This document shows positions 52,708-63,996 of a DNA stretch of 64,000 bases, piece by piece. The stretch covers positions 124,001 to 188,000 of the forward strand of contig NZ_SACP01000004.1 in assembly GCF_004004555.2 (NCBI RefSeq), given 5' to 3'. Below the pieces are notes generated by a model. That model worked only from the letters and a program-made list of their open reading frames with translations, did no database searches and was not told the DNA's origin. Source of the DNA: Methylobacterium oryzihabitans. Its GTDB lineage: Bacteria; Pseudomonadota; Alphaproteobacteria; Rhizobiales; Beijerinckiaceae. The position numbers and the translations under genes were made by a program. Numbering within the stretch: position 1 is the stretch's first letter; every line of letters begins with the position of its first letter.

Positions 52708-54228
52708 TCAATGCGGGACCGGCAGAGCCGCGGCAGCGGTCTGGGTCGAGGACAGGGCGGCGCGCATCCCCTGCATCAGCGCCTCGGTCGAGGGCGCGAA
52801 CACGTCGAGGATCGGGCTCGGATGGAAGCCGTAATAGATCGTCAGGAAGACGAGCGGCGCGAGGATGATCATCTCGCGGCGGTCGAGGTCGGCGATGCCC
52901 TGGAGGTTCGGCTTCTCGAGCTTGCCGTAGACCACCCGGGCGAACAGCCACAGGGCGTAGGCCGCCGACAGGATGATGCCGAAGACCGAGAAGAACGACA
53001 CCATCGGGTTGGCCCGGAAGGCGCCGATCATCGCCAGGAACTCGCCGACGAAGCCCGAGGTGCCCGGCAGGCCGACATTGGCCATGGTGAACACCATCAT
53101 CGCCACCGCGTAGAGCGGCATGCGGTTGACGAGGCCGCCATAGGCCGAGATCTCGCGGGTGTGCATCCGGTCGTAGACGACGCCGACGCAGAGGAACAGC
53201 GCGCCCGACACGATGCCGTGCGAGATCATCAGGAACAGGGCGCCCTGGATGCCCTGCTCGGTCATCGTGAACAGCCCGAGGGTCACGAAGCCCATATGCG
53301 CCACCGACGAGTAGGCGATGAGCTTCTTGATGTCCGACTGCACCAGCGCGACCAGCGAGGTGTAGATGATCGCCACCACCGACAGCGAGTAGACCAGCGG
53401 CGCAAAGTAGTGCGAGGCGTCCGGCAGCATCGGCAGCGAGACGCGGATGAAGCCGTAGCCGCCCATCTTGAGCAGGATGCCGGCCAGGATCACCGAGCCC
53501 GCGGTCGGCGCCTCGACGTGGGCGTCGGGGAGCCAGGTATGGACCGGCCACATCGGCATCTTCACCGCGAACGAGGCGAAGAAGGCGAGCCACAGCCACG
53601 TCTGCATGTGCGCCGGGAAGCGGGTCTGCAGCAGGGTTGGGATGTCGGTGGTGCCGGCCTGCCAGTACATCGCCATGATGGCGAGCAGCATCAGCACCGA
53701 GCCAAGCAGGGTGTAGAGGAAGAACTTGAACGAGGCGTAGATCCGGCGCTTGCCGCCCCAGATGCCGATGATGAGGAACATCGGGATCAGGCCGGCCTCG
53801 AAGAACAGGTAGAACAGCACGAGATCCAGGGCGCAGAACACGCCGATCATCGTGGTTTCGAGAACCAGGAACGCGACGAAGTACTCCTTCACCCGGTGCT
53901 CGATCGAGAGCCACGAGGCGCCGATGCAGAACGGCATCAGGAAGGTGGTGAGCAGGACGAGCGGCATCGAGAAGCCGTCGACGCCGAGCTTGAACCGGAT
54001 CGTCTCCGTCAGCCAGGCGTGGTTCTCGACGAGCTGGAACGCCGCCGTCGCGGTGTCGTAGCGCGCCCAGGCGACGAGGGAGAGCAGGAAGGTGGCGAGC
54101 GTCGCGATCAGCGCCGCCCAGCGGGCGTTGCGCCGCACCGAGGCCTCGTCGCCGCGCAGGGTGAGGATGAAGCCGGCGCCGACGAGCGGCAGCAGCAGGA
54201 GGCCGGAGAGAATCCCGAAACCGAACAT
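52708..54228 (-). CDS. nuoM: NADH-quinone oxidoreductase subunit M
   Basis: A 506-residue proton-translocating subunit, homologous to NuoL and Nuo[21 protein letters not shown] with its conserved Glu, [20 protein letters not shown] with the central Lys region, and [17 protein letters not shown] are the NuoM marks. About 14 membrane helices. It follows nuoL by 22 bases and precedes nuoN. Confidence 0.96.
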   Translation of the reverse strand: MFGFGILSGLLLLPLVGAGFILTLRGDEASVRRNARWAALIATLATFLLSLVAWARYDTATAAFQLVENHAWLTETIRFKLGVDGFSMPLVLLTTFLMPFCIGASWLSIEHRVKEYFVAFLVLETTMIGVFCALDLVLFYLFFEAGLIPMFLIIGIWGGKRRIYASFKFFLYTLLGSVLMLLAIMAMYWQAGTTDIPTLLQTRFPAHMQTWLWLAFFASFAVKMPMWPVHTWLPDAHVEAPTAGSVILAGILLKMGGYGFIRVSLPMLPDASHYFAPLVYSLSVVAIIYTSLVALVQSDIKKLIAYSSVAHMGFVTLGLFTMTEQGIQGALFLMISHGIVSGALFLCVGVVYDRMHTREISAYGGLVNRMPLYAVAMMVFTMANVGLPGTSGFVGEFLAMIGAFRANPMVSFFSVFGIILSAAYALWLFARVVYGKLEKPNLQGIADLDRREMIILAPLVFLTIYYGFHPSPILDVFAPSTEALMQGMRAALSSTQTAAAALPVPH

Positions 54229-54250
54229 GGGAACAGCGATCTCCGGTCGA

Positions 54251-56383
54251 TCAGTGGGCCACGGCCGAGACGGCCGGCGATCCGGTGAACAGGTACCAGC
54301 TCACCAGCAGGGCGACGCCGATCAGCATCACGAAGGCGTAGTGGTAGACGTAGCCGGTCTGGAGCCGGACGGCGCCGCGGGTCACGTCGAGGACGCGGGC
54401 GGCGATGCCGTTCGGGCCCATCCCGTCGATGATCCGACCGTCGCCGACCTTCCACAGGAACTCGCCGAAGCCCTTGGCCGGGCGGACGAAGATCCGGTCG
54501 TAGATCTCGTCGAAGTACCACTTGTTGAGCAGGAAGCGGTACAGCAGGGGCTGGCTCCCGGCGAGCCGGTGCGGCAGCGACGGGCTGCGGATGTACATCC
54601 AGTAGGCGACGAGAAAACCGAGCACCAGCATCACGAAGGGCGAGTTCTGCACCCAGCCCGGCGCGTTGTGGATGTCGTGCATGATGTGGTTGTTCGGGCC
54701 GTGCGCCAGCGCGCCCTTCCAGAACTCGTCCATGCCCTCGCCGATGAAGCGATTCTTGAACACCATGCCGGCAAACAGCGCGCCGACCGCGAGGATCGCC
54801 AGCGGGATCGTCATCACCCGCGGGCTCTCGTGCGGGGTGTGCGGCGCGTGGTCGTGGTGCTCGTGCGAGGCGTGCAAGGCGGCCTCGACGTCGTGGCCCT
54901 TGTCGTCGTGGGCGACGCCCTCGTGGTGGCCCCGCGCGCCATCGGCCTGGGCAGCCCCCGCAGTGGCGTGAGCGTCCGCGTGGTGGTCGTCATGGCCGTG
55001 GGCATCATGACCGTGGGCGCCGTGCGCCGCCCAGCGCTTCTGGCCCTCGAAGGTCATGAAGAACAGGCGCCACGAGTAGAACGAGGTGAAGAACGCCGCG
55101 ATCACGGTGGCGAGGAACGCCAGGGTGTGCCCGGGCCGGGTCGAGACGTAGGCCGCCTCGATGATCGCGTCCTTCGAGTAGTAGCCGGCGGTGAACGGGA
55201 AGCCGATCAGCGCGAGCGTCCCGATCGCCATCATGGCGGTGGTGAACGGGATGTAGCGGCGCAGCGCCCCCATGTTCCGCATATCCTGCTCGTGGTGCAT
55301 CGCGTGGATGACCGAGCCGGCGCCGAGGAACAGCAGCGCCTTGAAGAAGGCGTGGGTGAACAGGTGGAACACGCCCGCCGCATAGGCGCCGACGCCGAGC
55401 GCGACGAACATGTAGCCGAGCTGCGAGCAGGTCGAGTAGGCGATGACCCGCTTGATGTCGTTCTGCACGAGGCCGATCGTGGCGGCGAAGAAGGCGGTGA
55501 TGCCGCCGATCACCGTGACGACGATCAGGGCGTTCGGCGCCGCCTCGAACAGCGGCGACAGGCGCGCGACCATGAACACGCCGGCGGTGACCATGGTGGC
55601 GGCGTGGATCAGCGCCGAGACCGGGGTCGGGCCCTCCATCGCGTCGGGCAGCCAGGTGTGCAGCAGGAACTGCGCCGACTTGCCCATCGCGCCCATGAAC
55701 AGCAGCAGGCAGCACAGGGTGAGCGCGTGCCACTCGGTGCCGAGGAAGTGGAACTGGGCGTTCGAGAGTTCGGCGACCTTCGGGAAGATGCCGTCGAAGG
55801 CGACCGAGCCGGTCAGGACGAAGACCAGGAAGATGCCGAGGGAGAAGCCGAAATCGCCGACGCGGTTGACGATGAACGCCTTCATGGCGGCGGCGTTGGC
55901 CGAGGGCTTCTCGTACCAGAACCCGATCAGCAGGTAGGAGGCGAGGCCGACGCCCTCCCAGCCGAAGAACATCTGCACGAGGTTGTCGGACGTCACGAGC
56001 ATCAGCATCGCGAACGTGAACAGCGACAGGTACGAGAAGAACCGCGGCCGGTGCGGATCCTCGTGCATGTAGCCGGTCGAGTACAGGTGGACGAGGCACG
56101 AGACCGAGTTGACGACCACCAGCATCACGACCGTGAGGGTATCGGCCCGGAACGCCCAGTCGACCGCGAGGTCGCCGACCGTGAACCAGTTCGCGACCAG
56201 ATGCCGGGTGGCGCCGTGGCCGTGGCCGCCGGTCACCTCGAAGAACGCGACCCAGGACAGCAAGGCCGCGAAGGCGACGAGCGAGGTCGTGACGAACTCG
56301 CTCGCCTTCGCGCCGATGCGGCGGCCGAACAGCCCGGCGATGAGCGAGCCGATGAGGGGCAGGAAGACGATCGCGTGGTACAT
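54251..56383 (-). CDS. nuoL: NADH-quinone oxidoreductase subunit L, with histidine-rich loop
   Basis: A 710-residue distal antiporter-like subunit with the long lateral helix at its C-terminus. [18 protein letters not shown] (141-158) and [20 protein letters not shown] (231-250) carry the channel Glu and Lys residues. A hydrophilic loop at about 454-518 has 19 His and many Asp, between membrane helices that normally have a shorter linker. The family is about 610-680 residues long, and the extra length is mostly this loop. It lies 88 bases after nuoK. Confidence 0.96.
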   Translation of the reverse strand: MYHAIVFLPLIGSLIAGLFGRRIGAKASEFVTTSLVAFAALLSWVAFFEVTGGHGHGATRHLVANWFTVGDLAVDWAFRADTLTVVMLVVVNSVSCLVHLYSTGYMHEDPHRPRFFSYLSLFTFAMLMLVTSDNLVQMFFGWEGVGLASYLLIGFWYEKPSANAAAMKAFIVNRVGDFGFSLGIFLVFVLTGSVAFDGIFPKVAELSNAQFHFLGTEWHALTLCCLLLFMGAMGKSAQFLLHTWLPDAMEGPTPVSALIHAATMVTAGVFMVARLSPLFEAAPNALIVVTVIGGITAFFAATIGLVQNDIKRVIAYSTCSQLGYMFVALGVGAYAAGVFHLFTHAFFKALLFLGAGSVIHAMHHEQDMRNMGALRRYIPFTTAMMAIGTLALIGFPFTAGYYSKDAIIEAAYVSTRPGHTLAFLATVIAAFFTSFYSWRLFFMTFEGQKRWAAHGAHGHDAHGHDDHHADAHATAGAAQADGARGHHEGVAHDDKGHDVEAALHASHEHHDHAPHTPHESPRVMTIPLAILAVGALFAGMVFKNRFIGEGMDEFWKGALAHGPNNHIMHDIHNAPGWVQNSPFVMLVLGFLVAYWMYIRSPSLPHRLAGSQPLLYRFLLNKWYFDEIYDRIFVRPAKGFGEFLWKVGDGRIIDGMGPNGIAARVLDVTRGAVRLQTGYVYHYAFVMLIGVALLVSWYLFTGSPAVSAVAH

Positions 56384-56471
56384 GCTCGGTCCGGCCTCGC
56401 TTCGCGGCTCCCGGGGGGCCGCTACGGGTCGTGAAGGTTTCGGGGAAGGATCCTGGGGCCGTCGCCGGCCG

Positions 56472-56777
56472 TCAGCCCTTCATCATGTTGACGTCCTCGA
56501 CGGCGATCGAGCCGCGGTTGCGGAAGAACACCACCAGGATCGCGAGGCCGATCGCGGCCTCCGCCGCCGCCACCGTCAGGACGAACAGGGCGAAGACCTG
56601 CCCGACGATGTCGCCGAGATGGGTCGAGAACGCCACGAGGTTGATGTTGACCGCGAGCAGGATCAGCTCGACCGACATCAGGATGACGATGATGTTCTTG
56701 CGGTTGATGAAGATGCCGAGCACCCCGAGGGTGAACAGGATCGCCGCAACGGTGAGGTAGTGGCTCAGACCGATCAT
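56472..56777 (-). CDS. nuoK: NADH-quinone oxidoreductase subunit K
   Basis: A 101-residue three-helix membrane subunit. [20 protein letters not shown] carries the first conserved Glu, and [20 protein letters not shown] the second; both are essential for proton coupling in E. coli NuoK. Normal length. It is 120 bases after nuoJ, a longer gap than elsewhere in the operon. Confidence 0.97.
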   Translation of the reverse strand: MIGLSHYLTVAAILFTLGVLGIFINRKNIIVILMSVELILLAVNINLVAFSTHLGDIVGQVFALFVLTVAAAEAAIGLAILVVFFRNRGSIAVEDVNMMKG

Positions 56778-56897
56778 CGTGCCTCCGGCCGCGCTCGGCC
56801 GCCCGTGTTCTCGCTCGCCGCCTCCCCGCCCGGGAGGCCGCGCATTCTTGCCGTCGCCCGTCCTCCCGCCCGGGTCCTCCCGCGCGGGGCCGGACGC

Positions 56898-57518
56898 TCA
56901 GACCTCGACGCCCTGGCGGGAGGGCACCTGCCGCACCTCGACCGCCATCGCCTGGGTGCGGGCGTTCTGGACCGAGATGTCCTGGCGCTTGACGCCGGGC
57001 CGCTCGCGCAGGGTGAGCACGATCGCGCCGATCATCGCCACCAGCAGGATCAGGCCGGCGACCTGGAACAGGAAGAAGTAGTTGGTGTAGAGCACCAGCC
57101 CCAGAGCCTGGGTGTTGGTGACGGTCTCGCCGCCGGGCGCGTTGGCCAGCGGCCCGTGGACGAGGCCGGGATCGATCGCCCAGGAGCCGACCACGAGGAG
57201 CAGCTCGACCAGGAACACCGCGCCGATCAGCCCGCCCACCGGCAGGTAGTCCTGGAAGCCCTGGCGCAGCTCGGCGAAGTCGACGTCGAGCATCATCACG
57301 ACGAACAGGAACAGCACCGCGACCGCGCCGACATAGACGACGATCAGGATCATCGCCAGGAACTCGGCGCCCATCAGCATGAACAGGCCGGCGGCGTTCA
57401 CGAAGGCGAGGATCAGGAACAGGACCGAGGTGACCGGGTTACGGGAGGCGATCACCATGAAGCCCGAGGCGACGGTGATCGCCGAAAAGAGATAGAAGAA
57501 GGCGGCGGCTGCGGTCAT
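56898..57518 (-). CDS. nuoJ: NADH-quinone oxidoreductase subunit J
   Basis: A 206-residue membrane subunit with five hydrophobic helices. ASRNPVTSVLFLILAFVNAA and the glycine-bearing FLAMILIVVYVGAVAVLFLF (helix 3) are characteristic; the polar C-terminus (about 165-206) is longer than in E. coli. The gaps on both sides (151 bases to nuoI and 120 to nuoK) show no hairpin I can defend. Confidence 0.95.
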   Translation of the reverse strand: MTAAAAFFYLFSAITVASGFMVIASRNPVTSVLFLILAFVNAAGLFMLMGAEFLAMILIVVYVGAVAVLFLFVVMMLDVDFAELRQGFQDYLPVGGLIGAVFLVELLLVVGSWAIDPGLVHGPLANAPGGETVTNTQALGLVLYTNYFFLFQVAGLILLVAMIGAIVLTLRERPGVKRQDISVQNARTQAMAVEVRQVPSRQGVEV

Positions 57519-57669
57519 GCGCTCGTCTCGTGCCGCCTCGCGGCGGCCTCCTGCCCGACCCCGGACGACCCGGCGGCCCGTCTATAGATCCGCCCCCCGC
57601 AGCGCACAACCGATGCGGGGAACAATGGCGTGGCGTCGATGCGATTCCGGCTCGGAACCGCCGTCCGCC

Positions 57670-58158
57670 CTAGCGGTAGGGCGCGTCGGCCGCGATGTTG
57701 CGGGCGATCTCGCGCTCCCAGCGGTCGCCGTTCGCGAGCAGCTTCTGCTTATCGTACAGCAGCTCCTCGCGGGTCTCGACCGAGAACTCGAAATTCGGCC
57801 CCTCGACGATGGCATCGACCGGGCAGGCCTCCTGGCACATGCCGCAATAGATGCACTTCACCATGTCGATGTCGTAGCGGGTCGTGCGGCGGGTGCCGTC
57901 GTTGCGGCGCGGGCCGGCCTCGATGGTGATGGCCTGGGCCGGGCAGATCGCCTCGCACAGCTTGCAGGCGATGCAGCGCTCCTCCCCGTTGGGGTAGCGC
58001 CGCAGGGCGTGCTCGCCGCGGAAGCGCGGGCCGCGATGGCCCATCTCGAAGGGGTAGTCGATCGTGGCCTTGGGCTTGAACAGGTACTTCATGGCGAGGC
58101 CGAAGCCCGACACGAACTCCTTGAGCAGCAGACCGCGGGCGATCTGATCGAGCTTCAT
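57670..58158 (-). CDS. nuoI: NADH-quinone oxidoreductase subunit I
   Basis: A 162-residue ferredoxin-like subunit that relays electrons to cluster N2. Two 4Fe-4S motifs are intact: [13 protein letters not shown] (Cys 62, 65, 68, 72) and [13 protein letters not shown] (Cys 102, 105, 108, 112). The N-terminus [20 protein letters not shown] contacts the membrane arm. Normal length for alphaproteobacteria. It lies 29 bases downstream of nuoH. Confidence 0.97.
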   Translation of the reverse strand: MKLDQIARGLLLKEFVSGFGLAMKYLFKPKATIDYPFEMGHRGPRFRGEHALRRYPNGEERCIACKLCEAICPAQAITIEAGPRRNDGTRRTTRYDIDMVKCIYCGMCQEACPVDAIVEGPNFEFSVETREELLYDKQKLLANGDRWEREIARNIAADAPYR

Positions 58159-58187
58159 GGCTCAATCTCTCCGGGTGAGAGCGGGGG

Positions 58188-59210
58188 TCAGGAGACCGGC
58201 GCGAGGCCGGTCAGCTTGAGAACGAGGGCGACGACGAACACCATGACGAGCGAGAGCGGCAGGAACACCTTCCAGCCCAGGCGCATCAGCTGGTCGTAGC
58301 GGTAGCGCGGCACCATGGCCTTCACCATGGCGATCATGAAGAACAGGAAGCTCGCCTTGAGCACGAACCAGATCAGGCCGGGCACCCAGGTGAAGGGCGC
58401 GAACGGGATCGGCGAGAGCCAGCCGCCGAGGAACAGCACCGTGCCGAGGGCGCACATGCCCATGATGGCGACGTACTCGCCGAGCATGAACAGCAGGTAG
58501 GGGGTCGAGGAATACTCGACCATGTGGCCGGCGACGAGCTCGGACTCGGCCTCGGGCAGGTCGAAGGGCGGGCGGTTCGTCTCGGCCAGCGCCGAGACGA
58601 AGAACACCACGAACATCGGAAACAGCCACAGCCAGTACCAGCCGAGGATGCCGATCGCGGTGTCCTGCGCCCGGACGATCTGCGACAGGTTGAGCGAACC
58701 GGCGCACATCAGCACCGTGATGATGACGAAGCCGAGCGACACCTCGTAGGACACCATCTGAGCCGCCGAGCGCAGGGCGCCGAGGAAGGCGTACTTGGAG
58801 TTCGAGGCCCAGCCGCCGATGATGACGCCGTACACGCCGAGCGACGAGATCGCGAAGATGTAGGTGATGCCGACGTTGATGTCGGCGATCGCCCAGCCGT
58901 CGGAGAGCGGGATCACCGCCCAGGACGACAGCGCGAGCGTCGCGAAGATGACCGGCGCCAGTAGGAACAGGGTCTTGTTGGCGCCGGCCGGGATCACCGG
59001 CTCCTTGAGCACGAACTTGAGCAGGTCGGCGAAGGACTGGAACAGGCCGAACGGCCCGACGACGTTCGGACCGCGGCGCAACTGCACCGCCGCCCAGATC
59101 TTGCGGTCGGCGAGCAGCGCGTAGGCGATGAAGACCAGGAGGGCGACCAGCAGGAGCACGCTCTTCAGCGCGATCAGGCCGACGGTCAGCAGGATGTCGA
59201 GGACGCTCAT
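58188..59210 (-). CDS. nuoH: NADH-quinone oxidoreductase subunit H
   Basis: A 340-residue membrane subunit that forms the quinone-entry chamber. [40 protein letters not shown], and [20 protein letters not shown] are nearly invariant across the family. About eight membrane helices. The ATG at 59210 has AGGA upstream and lies 8 bases after the nuoG stop. Confidence 0.97.
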   Translation of the reverse strand: MSVLDILLTVGLIALKSVLLLVALLVFIAYALLADRKIWAAVQLRRGPNVVGPFGLFQSFADLLKFVLKEPVIPAGANKTLFLLAPVIFATLALSSWAVIPLSDGWAIADINVGITYIFAISSLGVYGVIIGGWASNSKYAFLGALRSAAQMVSYEVSLGFVIITVLMCAGSLNLSQIVRAQDTAIGILGWYWLWLFPMFVVFFVSALAETNRPPFDLPEAESELVAGHMVEYSSTPYLLFMLGEYVAIMGMCALGTVLFLGGWLSPIPFAPFTWVPGLIWFVLKASFLFFMIAMVKAMVPRYRYDQLMRLGWKVFLPLSLVMVFVVALVLKLTGLAPVS

Positions 59211-59218
59211 CGTCAGTC

Positions 59219-61300
59219 CTATTCCGCCGCCTGGAGCACGCGCTCGCGGGCGAGGCCGGAGCACTCGGCGAGCACCCGCGAGGCGCGGGCGATCGGGTTG
59301 GTGAGGTAGTAGTCGAGGACCGGGCTGCGGAACGGCTCGCTGCCCGGCTGGCCGCCGAGGCCGGCGAGGGCCGCGACCGCCGCCGCCACGTCCTGCCCGG
59401 CGACCTGCTCGATCCCGGCGAAGTGCGGGTGGTCGGCGTAGAGCGCCTTGCGCAGCGCGGTGAGCGAATCGAAGGGCAGCCGCTTCGCCACCACGTCGGA
59501 CAGCGCCCGCAGGATCGCCCAGTCCTCGCGGGCGTCGCCCGGCGGGAAGGCGGCGCGGTTGGCGAGCTGCACCCGCCCTTCGGTGTTGACGTAGGTCGCC
59601 GACTTCTCGGTGTAGGCGGCGCCCGGCAGGATCACGTCGGCCCGGTGGGCGCCCTTGTCGCCGTGGGTGCCCTGGTAGATCACGAAGGCGCCGGCCCCGA
59701 TCTCGACCTCGTCGGCGCCGAGATTGTAGAGCACGTCGAGGGCGCCGGCCTGCGTCATCGCCGCGAAGTCGAGACCGCCCTCCCCCGGCACGAAGCCGAG
59801 ATCGAGCGCGCCGACCCGGGCCGCCGCGGTATGCAGCACGCCGAAGCCGTTCCAGCCCTCGGAGACGGCACCGATGTCGCGGGCGAGCGCGGCGGCGGCG
59901 GCGAGGATCGCGGCGCCGTCCGGCCGGGCGAGCGCGCCCTGGCCGACGATGACCAGCGGCCGCTCGGCCTTGGACAGGGCCTCGGCGAAGCTGTGCTTGC
60001 CGCCCGCCACCTCCGCCAGCGTCTCCGGCCCGGCCCCGAGATAGGTGTGGGGATAGGTGAGGTCGGTCGCCTCGCCGATCAGCCCGACCGCCAGCGGCGC
60101 CTGCCGCCAGCGCTTGCGGATGCGCACGTTGAGCAGCGAGGCCTCGGTGCGCGGATTGGCCCCGACGATCAGGATCGCGTCGGCCTGCTCGATGCCGGCG
60201 ATGGTCGGGTTGAAGGTGTAGGCGGCCCGTCCCCAGGCCGGGTCGATCGCCGCGCCGTCCTGGCGGCAGTCGAGGTTCGGCGAGCCGATCGCCGTCATCA
60301 GCCGCTTGAGGGCGTAGGTCTCCTCGACCCCGGCGAGGTCGCCGACGATCGCGCCGACGCGCTTGGGATCAGCCGCCTTCAGTTTCGCCGCGATGGCGGA
60401 AAAGGCTTCGGCCCAGGAGGCCGGCCGCAGGCGGCCGTTCTCGCGCAGGTACGGGCGGTCGAGGCGCTGGAGCCTCAGGCCATCGACGACGTGGCGGGTC
60501 TTGTCGGAGATCCACTCCTCGTTGATCGCCTCGTTGATCCGCGGCTCGACCTGCATCACCTCGCGGCCACGGGTGTCGACCCGGATCGCCGAGCCGACGG
60601 CGTCCATCACGTCGACGGACTCGGTCTTGTTCAGCTCCCAGGGGCGCACGTTGTAGGATTGCGGCTTGTGGACGAGGGCGCCGACCGGGCACAGGTCGGC
60701 GACGTTGCCCTGCAACTCCGAGGCCATCGCCTGTTCGAGGTAGGAGGTGATCTCCATGTCCTCGCCGCGGCCGATGGCGCCGAGATCCGGCACGCCCGCC
60801 ACCTCGGCGAGGAAGCGCACGCAGCGGGTGCAGTGGATGCAGCGGTTCATCGCGGTCCGCACCAGCGGGCCGATGTACTTCTCCTCGACGGCGCGCTTGT
60901 TCTCGCCGTAGCGGGTCGAGTCGACCCCGTAGGCCATCGCCTGATCCTGCAGGTCGCAATGGCCGCCCTGGTCGCAGATCGGGCAGTCGAGGGGATGGTT
61001 GATGAGGAGGAACTCCATCACCCCCTCGCGGGCCTTCTTGGTCAGCGCCGACTTGGTCGAGACCGCCGGCGGCTCGCCGTTCGGACCCGGCCGGCAGTCG
61101 CGCACCGCCCAGGCACAGGAGGCGACGGGCTTCGGCGCGCCCTTCAGCTCGACGAGGCACATCCGGCAATTGCCGGCGATCGACAGCCGCTCGTGGAAGC
61201 AGAAGCGCGGAATCTCGGCACCCGCGATCTCGCACGCCTGGAGCAGGGTGTAGTCCGGCGGGACATCGACCTCGGTGCCGTCAACGACGATCTTGGTCAT
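59219..61300 (-). CDS. nuoG: NADH-quinone oxidoreductase subunit G
   Basis: A 693-residue peripheral-arm subunit. The N-terminal ferredoxin part binds three clusters: the 2Fe-2S site with Cys 34, 45, 48 and 62, N5 with His 102 and Cys 106, 109 and 115, and N4 with Cys 154, 157, 160 and 204. A molybdopterin-oxidoreductase-like domain follows but without its cofactor, as in mitochondrial 75-kDa subunits. The additional N7 cluster Cys quartet of E. coli is not seen. The ATG at 61300 (MTKIVVDG) was chosen. Confidence 0.96.
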   Translation of the reverse strand: MTKIVVDGTEVDVPPDYTLLQACEIAGAEIPRFCFHERLSIAGNCRMCLVELKGAPKPVASCAWAVRDCRPGPNGEPPAVSTKSALTKKAREGVMEFLLINHPLDCPICDQGGHCDLQDQAMAYGVDSTRYGENKRAVEEKYIGPLVRTAMNRCIHCTRCVRFLAEVAGVPDLGAIGRGEDMEITSYLEQAMASELQGNVADLCPVGALVHKPQSYNVRPWELNKTESVDVMDAVGSAIRVDTRGREVMQVEPRINEAINEEWISDKTRHVVDGLRLQRLDRPYLRENGRLRPASWAEAFSAIAAKLKAADPKRVGAIVGDLAGVEETYALKRLMTAIGSPNLDCRQDGAAIDPAWGRAAYTFNPTIAGIEQADAILIVGANPRTEASLLNVRIRKRWRQAPLAVGLIGEATDLTYPHTYLGAGPETLAEVAGGKHSFAEALSKAERPLVIVGQGALARPDGAAILAAAAALARDIGAVSEGWNGFGVLHTAAARVGALDLGFVPGEGGLDFAAMTQAGALDVLYNLGADEVEIGAGAFVIYQGTHGDKGAHRADVILPGAAYTEKSATYVNTEGRVQLANRAAFPPGDAREDWAILRALSDVVAKRLPFDSLTALRKALYADHPHFAGIEQVAGQDVAAAVAALAGLGGQPGSEPFRSPVLDYYLTNPIARASRVLAECSGLARERVLQAAE

Positions 61301-61311
61301 GCGGTCAACTC

Positions 61312-61521
61312 TCAAGCGTGACTGTCGGCGAGATCGAGTCGTCTCTCGATGCGGTCGACGCGAAGTTCGAGGCGATCCAGGCGACGATTCACTCCGGCGA
61401 GATTTTCCTCGACGCCGGTCACTCGCGCCTTCAGGTCGTGCATGTCTGCGCTCAGCCGATCGACCTTCTCGTCGATGCGCCGCAGATACACGAGGACGAG
61501 GTGGTCGGGTTCGCTCGTCAT
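61312..61521 (-). CDS. 69-residue coiled-coil protein between nuoF and nuoG
   Basis: A small protein with a near-continuous heptad pattern (LVLVYLRRIDEKVDRLSADM, LKARVTGVEENLAGVNRRLD, LELRVDRIERRLDL). It begins 5 bases after the nuoF stop and ends 11 bases before nuoG, so it is translated within the operon. It belongs to a type of short alphaproteobacterial coiled-coil protein that I have seen described only as hypothetical; it is not a complex I subunit. It may be a recent insertion that kept the operon intact, or a partner that helps assembly; neither is shown. Confidence 0.82.
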   Translation of the reverse strand: MTSEPDHLVLVYLRRIDEKVDRLSADMHDLKARVTGVEENLAGVNRRLDRLELRVDRIERRLDLADSHA

Positions 61522-61526
61522 GACGC

Positions 61527-62828
61527 TCACTCCGCCGCCATCGGCACCGGCTCCGGGTGCGGGTTGGCGCTGTAGCGGTCGATGCGCTTCTCGATCTCGG
61601 GGCGGAAATGCCGGATCAGGCCCTGGATCGGCCACGCGGCGGCGTCGCCGAGCGCGCAGATCGTGTGGCCCTCGATCTGCTTCGTCACGTCGAGCAGCAT
61701 GTCGATCTCGCGCTTCTGCGCCCGGCCTTCCGCCATGCGCAGCATCACGCGCCACATCCAGCCGGTGCCCTCGCGGCACGGCGTGCATTGGCCGCACGAC
61801 TCGTGCTTGTAGAAGTAGGCGATGCGGGCGATCGCCGCGACCATGTCGGTCGACTTGTCGAACACCATCACGGCGGCGGTGCCGAGGCCGGACTTCAGGT
61901 TCTTGAGGGTGTCGAAGTCCATCGGCGCGTCGATGATCTGCTCGGCGGGCACCAGCGGCACCGACGAGCCGCCGGGGATCGAGCACAGCAGGTTGTCCCA
62001 GCCGCCGCGCATGCCGCCGCAATGCCGGTCGATCAGCTCGCGGAAGGTGACGCCGAGCTCCTCCTCGACGTTGCACGGCTTGTTGACGTGGCCCGAGACG
62101 CAGAAGAGCTTGGTGCCGGTGTTGCCCTTGGTGCCGAGCCCGGCGAACCACGCGCCGCCGCGGCGCAGGATCGTGCCGGCGACCGCGATCGACTCGACGT
62201 TGTTCACCGTCGTCGGGCAGCCGTAGAGGCCCATGTTGGCCGGGAACGGCGGCTTCAGCCGCGGCATCCCCTTCTTGCCCTCCAGGCTCTCCAGCAGCGC
62301 GGTCTCCTCGCCGCAGATGTAGGCGCCGGCGCCGTGGTGGACGTAGATGTCGAACGGGTAGTCGTGGACGTTGCTCTTGCCGACGAGGCGGGCGTCGTAG
62401 GCCTCGTCCACGGCGCGCTGGAGCGCGATGCGCTCGGCGATGTACTCGCCGCGGATGTAGATGTAGGCCGCGTGCGCCCCCATGGCGAAGCAGGCCAGCA
62501 TGCAGCCCTCGATCAGGAGATGCGGGTCGTGCCGCATGATCTCCCGGTCCTTGCAGGTGCCCGGCTCCGACTCGTCGGCGTTGACTACGAGGTAGTGCGG
62601 CCGGCCGTCCGACTGCTTGGGCATGAACGACCACTTGAGGCCGGTCGGGAAGCCGGCACCGCCGCGCCCGCGCAGGCCCGACTTCTTCATCTCCTCGATG
62701 ATCCAGTCGCGGCCCTGTTGCAGCAGGAATTGGGTGCCGTCCCAGGCGCCGCGTTTCCGCGCGGCGTCGAGGCCGGCGGAGTGGAAGCCGTAGAGGTTGG
62801 TGAAGATGCGATCCTGATCGGAGAGCAT
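61527..62828 (-). CDS. nuoF: NADH-quinone oxidoreductase subunit F
   Basis: A 433-residue subunit that binds NADH, FMN and cluster N3. [20 protein letters not shown] (51-70) is the NADH site. [20 protein letters not shown] binds FMN, and [11 protein letters not shown] (Cys 345, 348, 351) with Cys391 holds the 4Fe-4S cluster. Normal length. It lies 67 bases after nuoE. Confidence 0.97.
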   Translation of the reverse strand: MLSDQDRIFTNLYGFHSAGLDAARKRGAWDGTQFLLQQGRDWIIEEMKKSGLRGRGGAGFPTGLKWSFMPKQSDGRPHYLVVNADESEPGTCKDREIMRHDPHLLIEGCMLACFAMGAHAAYIYIRGEYIAERIALQRAVDEAYDARLVGKSNVHDYPFDIYVHHGAGAYICGEETALLESLEGKKGMPRLKPPFPANMGLYGCPTTVNNVESIAVAGTILRRGGAWFAGLGTKGNTGTKLFCVSGHVNKPCNVEEELGVTFRELIDRHCGGMRGGWDNLLCSIPGGSSVPLVPAEQIIDAPMDFDTLKNLKSGLGTAAVMVFDKSTDMVAAIARIAYFYKHESCGQCTPCREGTGWMWRVMLRMAEGRAQKREIDMLLDVTKQIEGHTICALGDAAAWPIQGLIRHFRPEIEKRIDRYSANPHPEPVPMAAE

Positions 62829-62895
62829 GGAATCGTCCTACGGGCCTGAAGCGGCGGACTGAGAGGAGAAGCGGGGGCGGCGCGGGGTCGTGGCG

Positions 62896-63996
62896 CTACC
62901 TCCCGATCGGGCCGGGCGGCCCCTTGTCGGCGGGGTCGACGCCGACCGGCTTGGCCTGCGTGCCGTCGGTCTTGCCCGGTGAGGCGATCGGCTCGGCGCC
63001 GGATTCCGGGGTCGAGCCCTTGGTCTCGGCGACCGGCCTCCCCTCCTCCGGCTTCGACGGGGTCTTGGTGTAGGAGCGCCCGCTCTGCGGCGTGCCGCGC
63101 TCCTCGGGGCCGGTCTTCGGCTCCACGACGGTCGCGCGGTCGCCGCGGCCGGCATCGCCCTGGGGGTTGGCCGGCTCCTGGCCGCCGGCGGCGCGCTGCG
63201 CCGGGGTGTCGACCGAGCCGCTCTCGATCGGCCGGCCGGCATCGGGACGGGCCGGCTTCGGATCGGCGGCCGCGGCCTGGGCGCTGCCGGCGGCCTCGGC
63301 CTTCGCCTTGGCCTCGTTGCCCGCGTCGCCGTCCTTGCGGTCCTGCTCCTCGAAGCGCTTGCGCCACGCGCCGACGCGCGAGCCGTCGAACAGCGTCTCG
63401 TCCTTCAGCGTCGTCACCGCGTCCTTCGGCTCGGACGAGATGCGGCCGGTCTGCGAGCCCTTGCGCACCGGGCGGCCGGCGGCGAGGTCGTCCATCAGCG
63501 TGCCGAGGGACTCCGGGGTCAGGTCCTCGTAATAGTCCTGGTTGATCTGCACCATCGGGGCGTTGCAGCACGCGCCGAGGCACTCGACCTCCAGCCACGA
63601 GAAGTTGCCGTCCGGATCGACGTGGCCGGAGGGCCCGAGCCGGTCGTGCAGTATCTTCTTCAGGTCGCGGGCGCCGCAGACGTCGCACGGCACGGTGCCG
63701 CAGACCTGGATCCAGTAGCGCCCGACCGGCTCCAGGGCGAACATCGTGTAGAAGGTCGCGACTTCGAGCACGCGGATATGCGGCATGCCGAGCTGGTCGG
63801 CGACCGCCTCGATCGCCTTCTGCGGCAGCCAGCCGCCATGCTGCTCCTGCGCCTTCCACAACAGCGGGATCACCGCCGAGGCCTGCCGGCCCTCGGGGTA
63901 CTTGGCGATCTGGCCCTCGGCCCAGTCGGCGTTCTCGGGAGTGAACGCGAAGCTCTCGGGCTGCTCGGAAGCGGGGGCGAGTCTACGGTTGGCCAT
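62896..63996 (-). CDS. nuoE: NADH-quinone oxidoreductase subunit E, with long C-terminal tail
   Basis: A 366-residue form of the 24-kDa subunit. Cys 99, 104, 139 and 143 (CGTVPC and CLGAC) bind the 2Fe-2S cluster N1a. Helices in ENADWAEGQIAKYPEGRQAS and the ATFYTMFALEPVGR block match the family. The enzyme domain ends near 180. The rest, about 185 residues, is a hydrophilic Pro/Gly/Lys/Glu-rich extension (PARPDAGRPIESGSVDTPAQ and similar), presumably disordered. E. coli NuoE has about 166 residues in total. The start is an ATG at 63996. Confidence 0.95.
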   Translation of the reverse strand: MANRRLAPASEQPESFAFTPENADWAEGQIAKYPEGRQASAVIPLLWKAQEQHGGWLPQKAIEAVADQLGMPHIRVLEVATFYTMFALEPVGRYWIQVCGTVPCDVCGARDLKKILHDRLGPSGHVDPDGNFSWLEVECLGACCNAPMVQINQDYYEDLTPESLGTLMDDLAAGRPVRKGSQTGRISSEPKDAVTTLKDETLFDGSRVGAWRKRFEEQDRKDGDAGNEAKAKAEAAGSAQAAAADPKPARPDAGRPIESGSVDTPAQRAAGGQEPANPQGDAGRGDRATVVEPKTGPEERGTPQSGRSYTKTPSKPEEGRPVAETKGSTPESGAEPIASPGKTDGTQAKPVGVDPADKGPPGPIGR

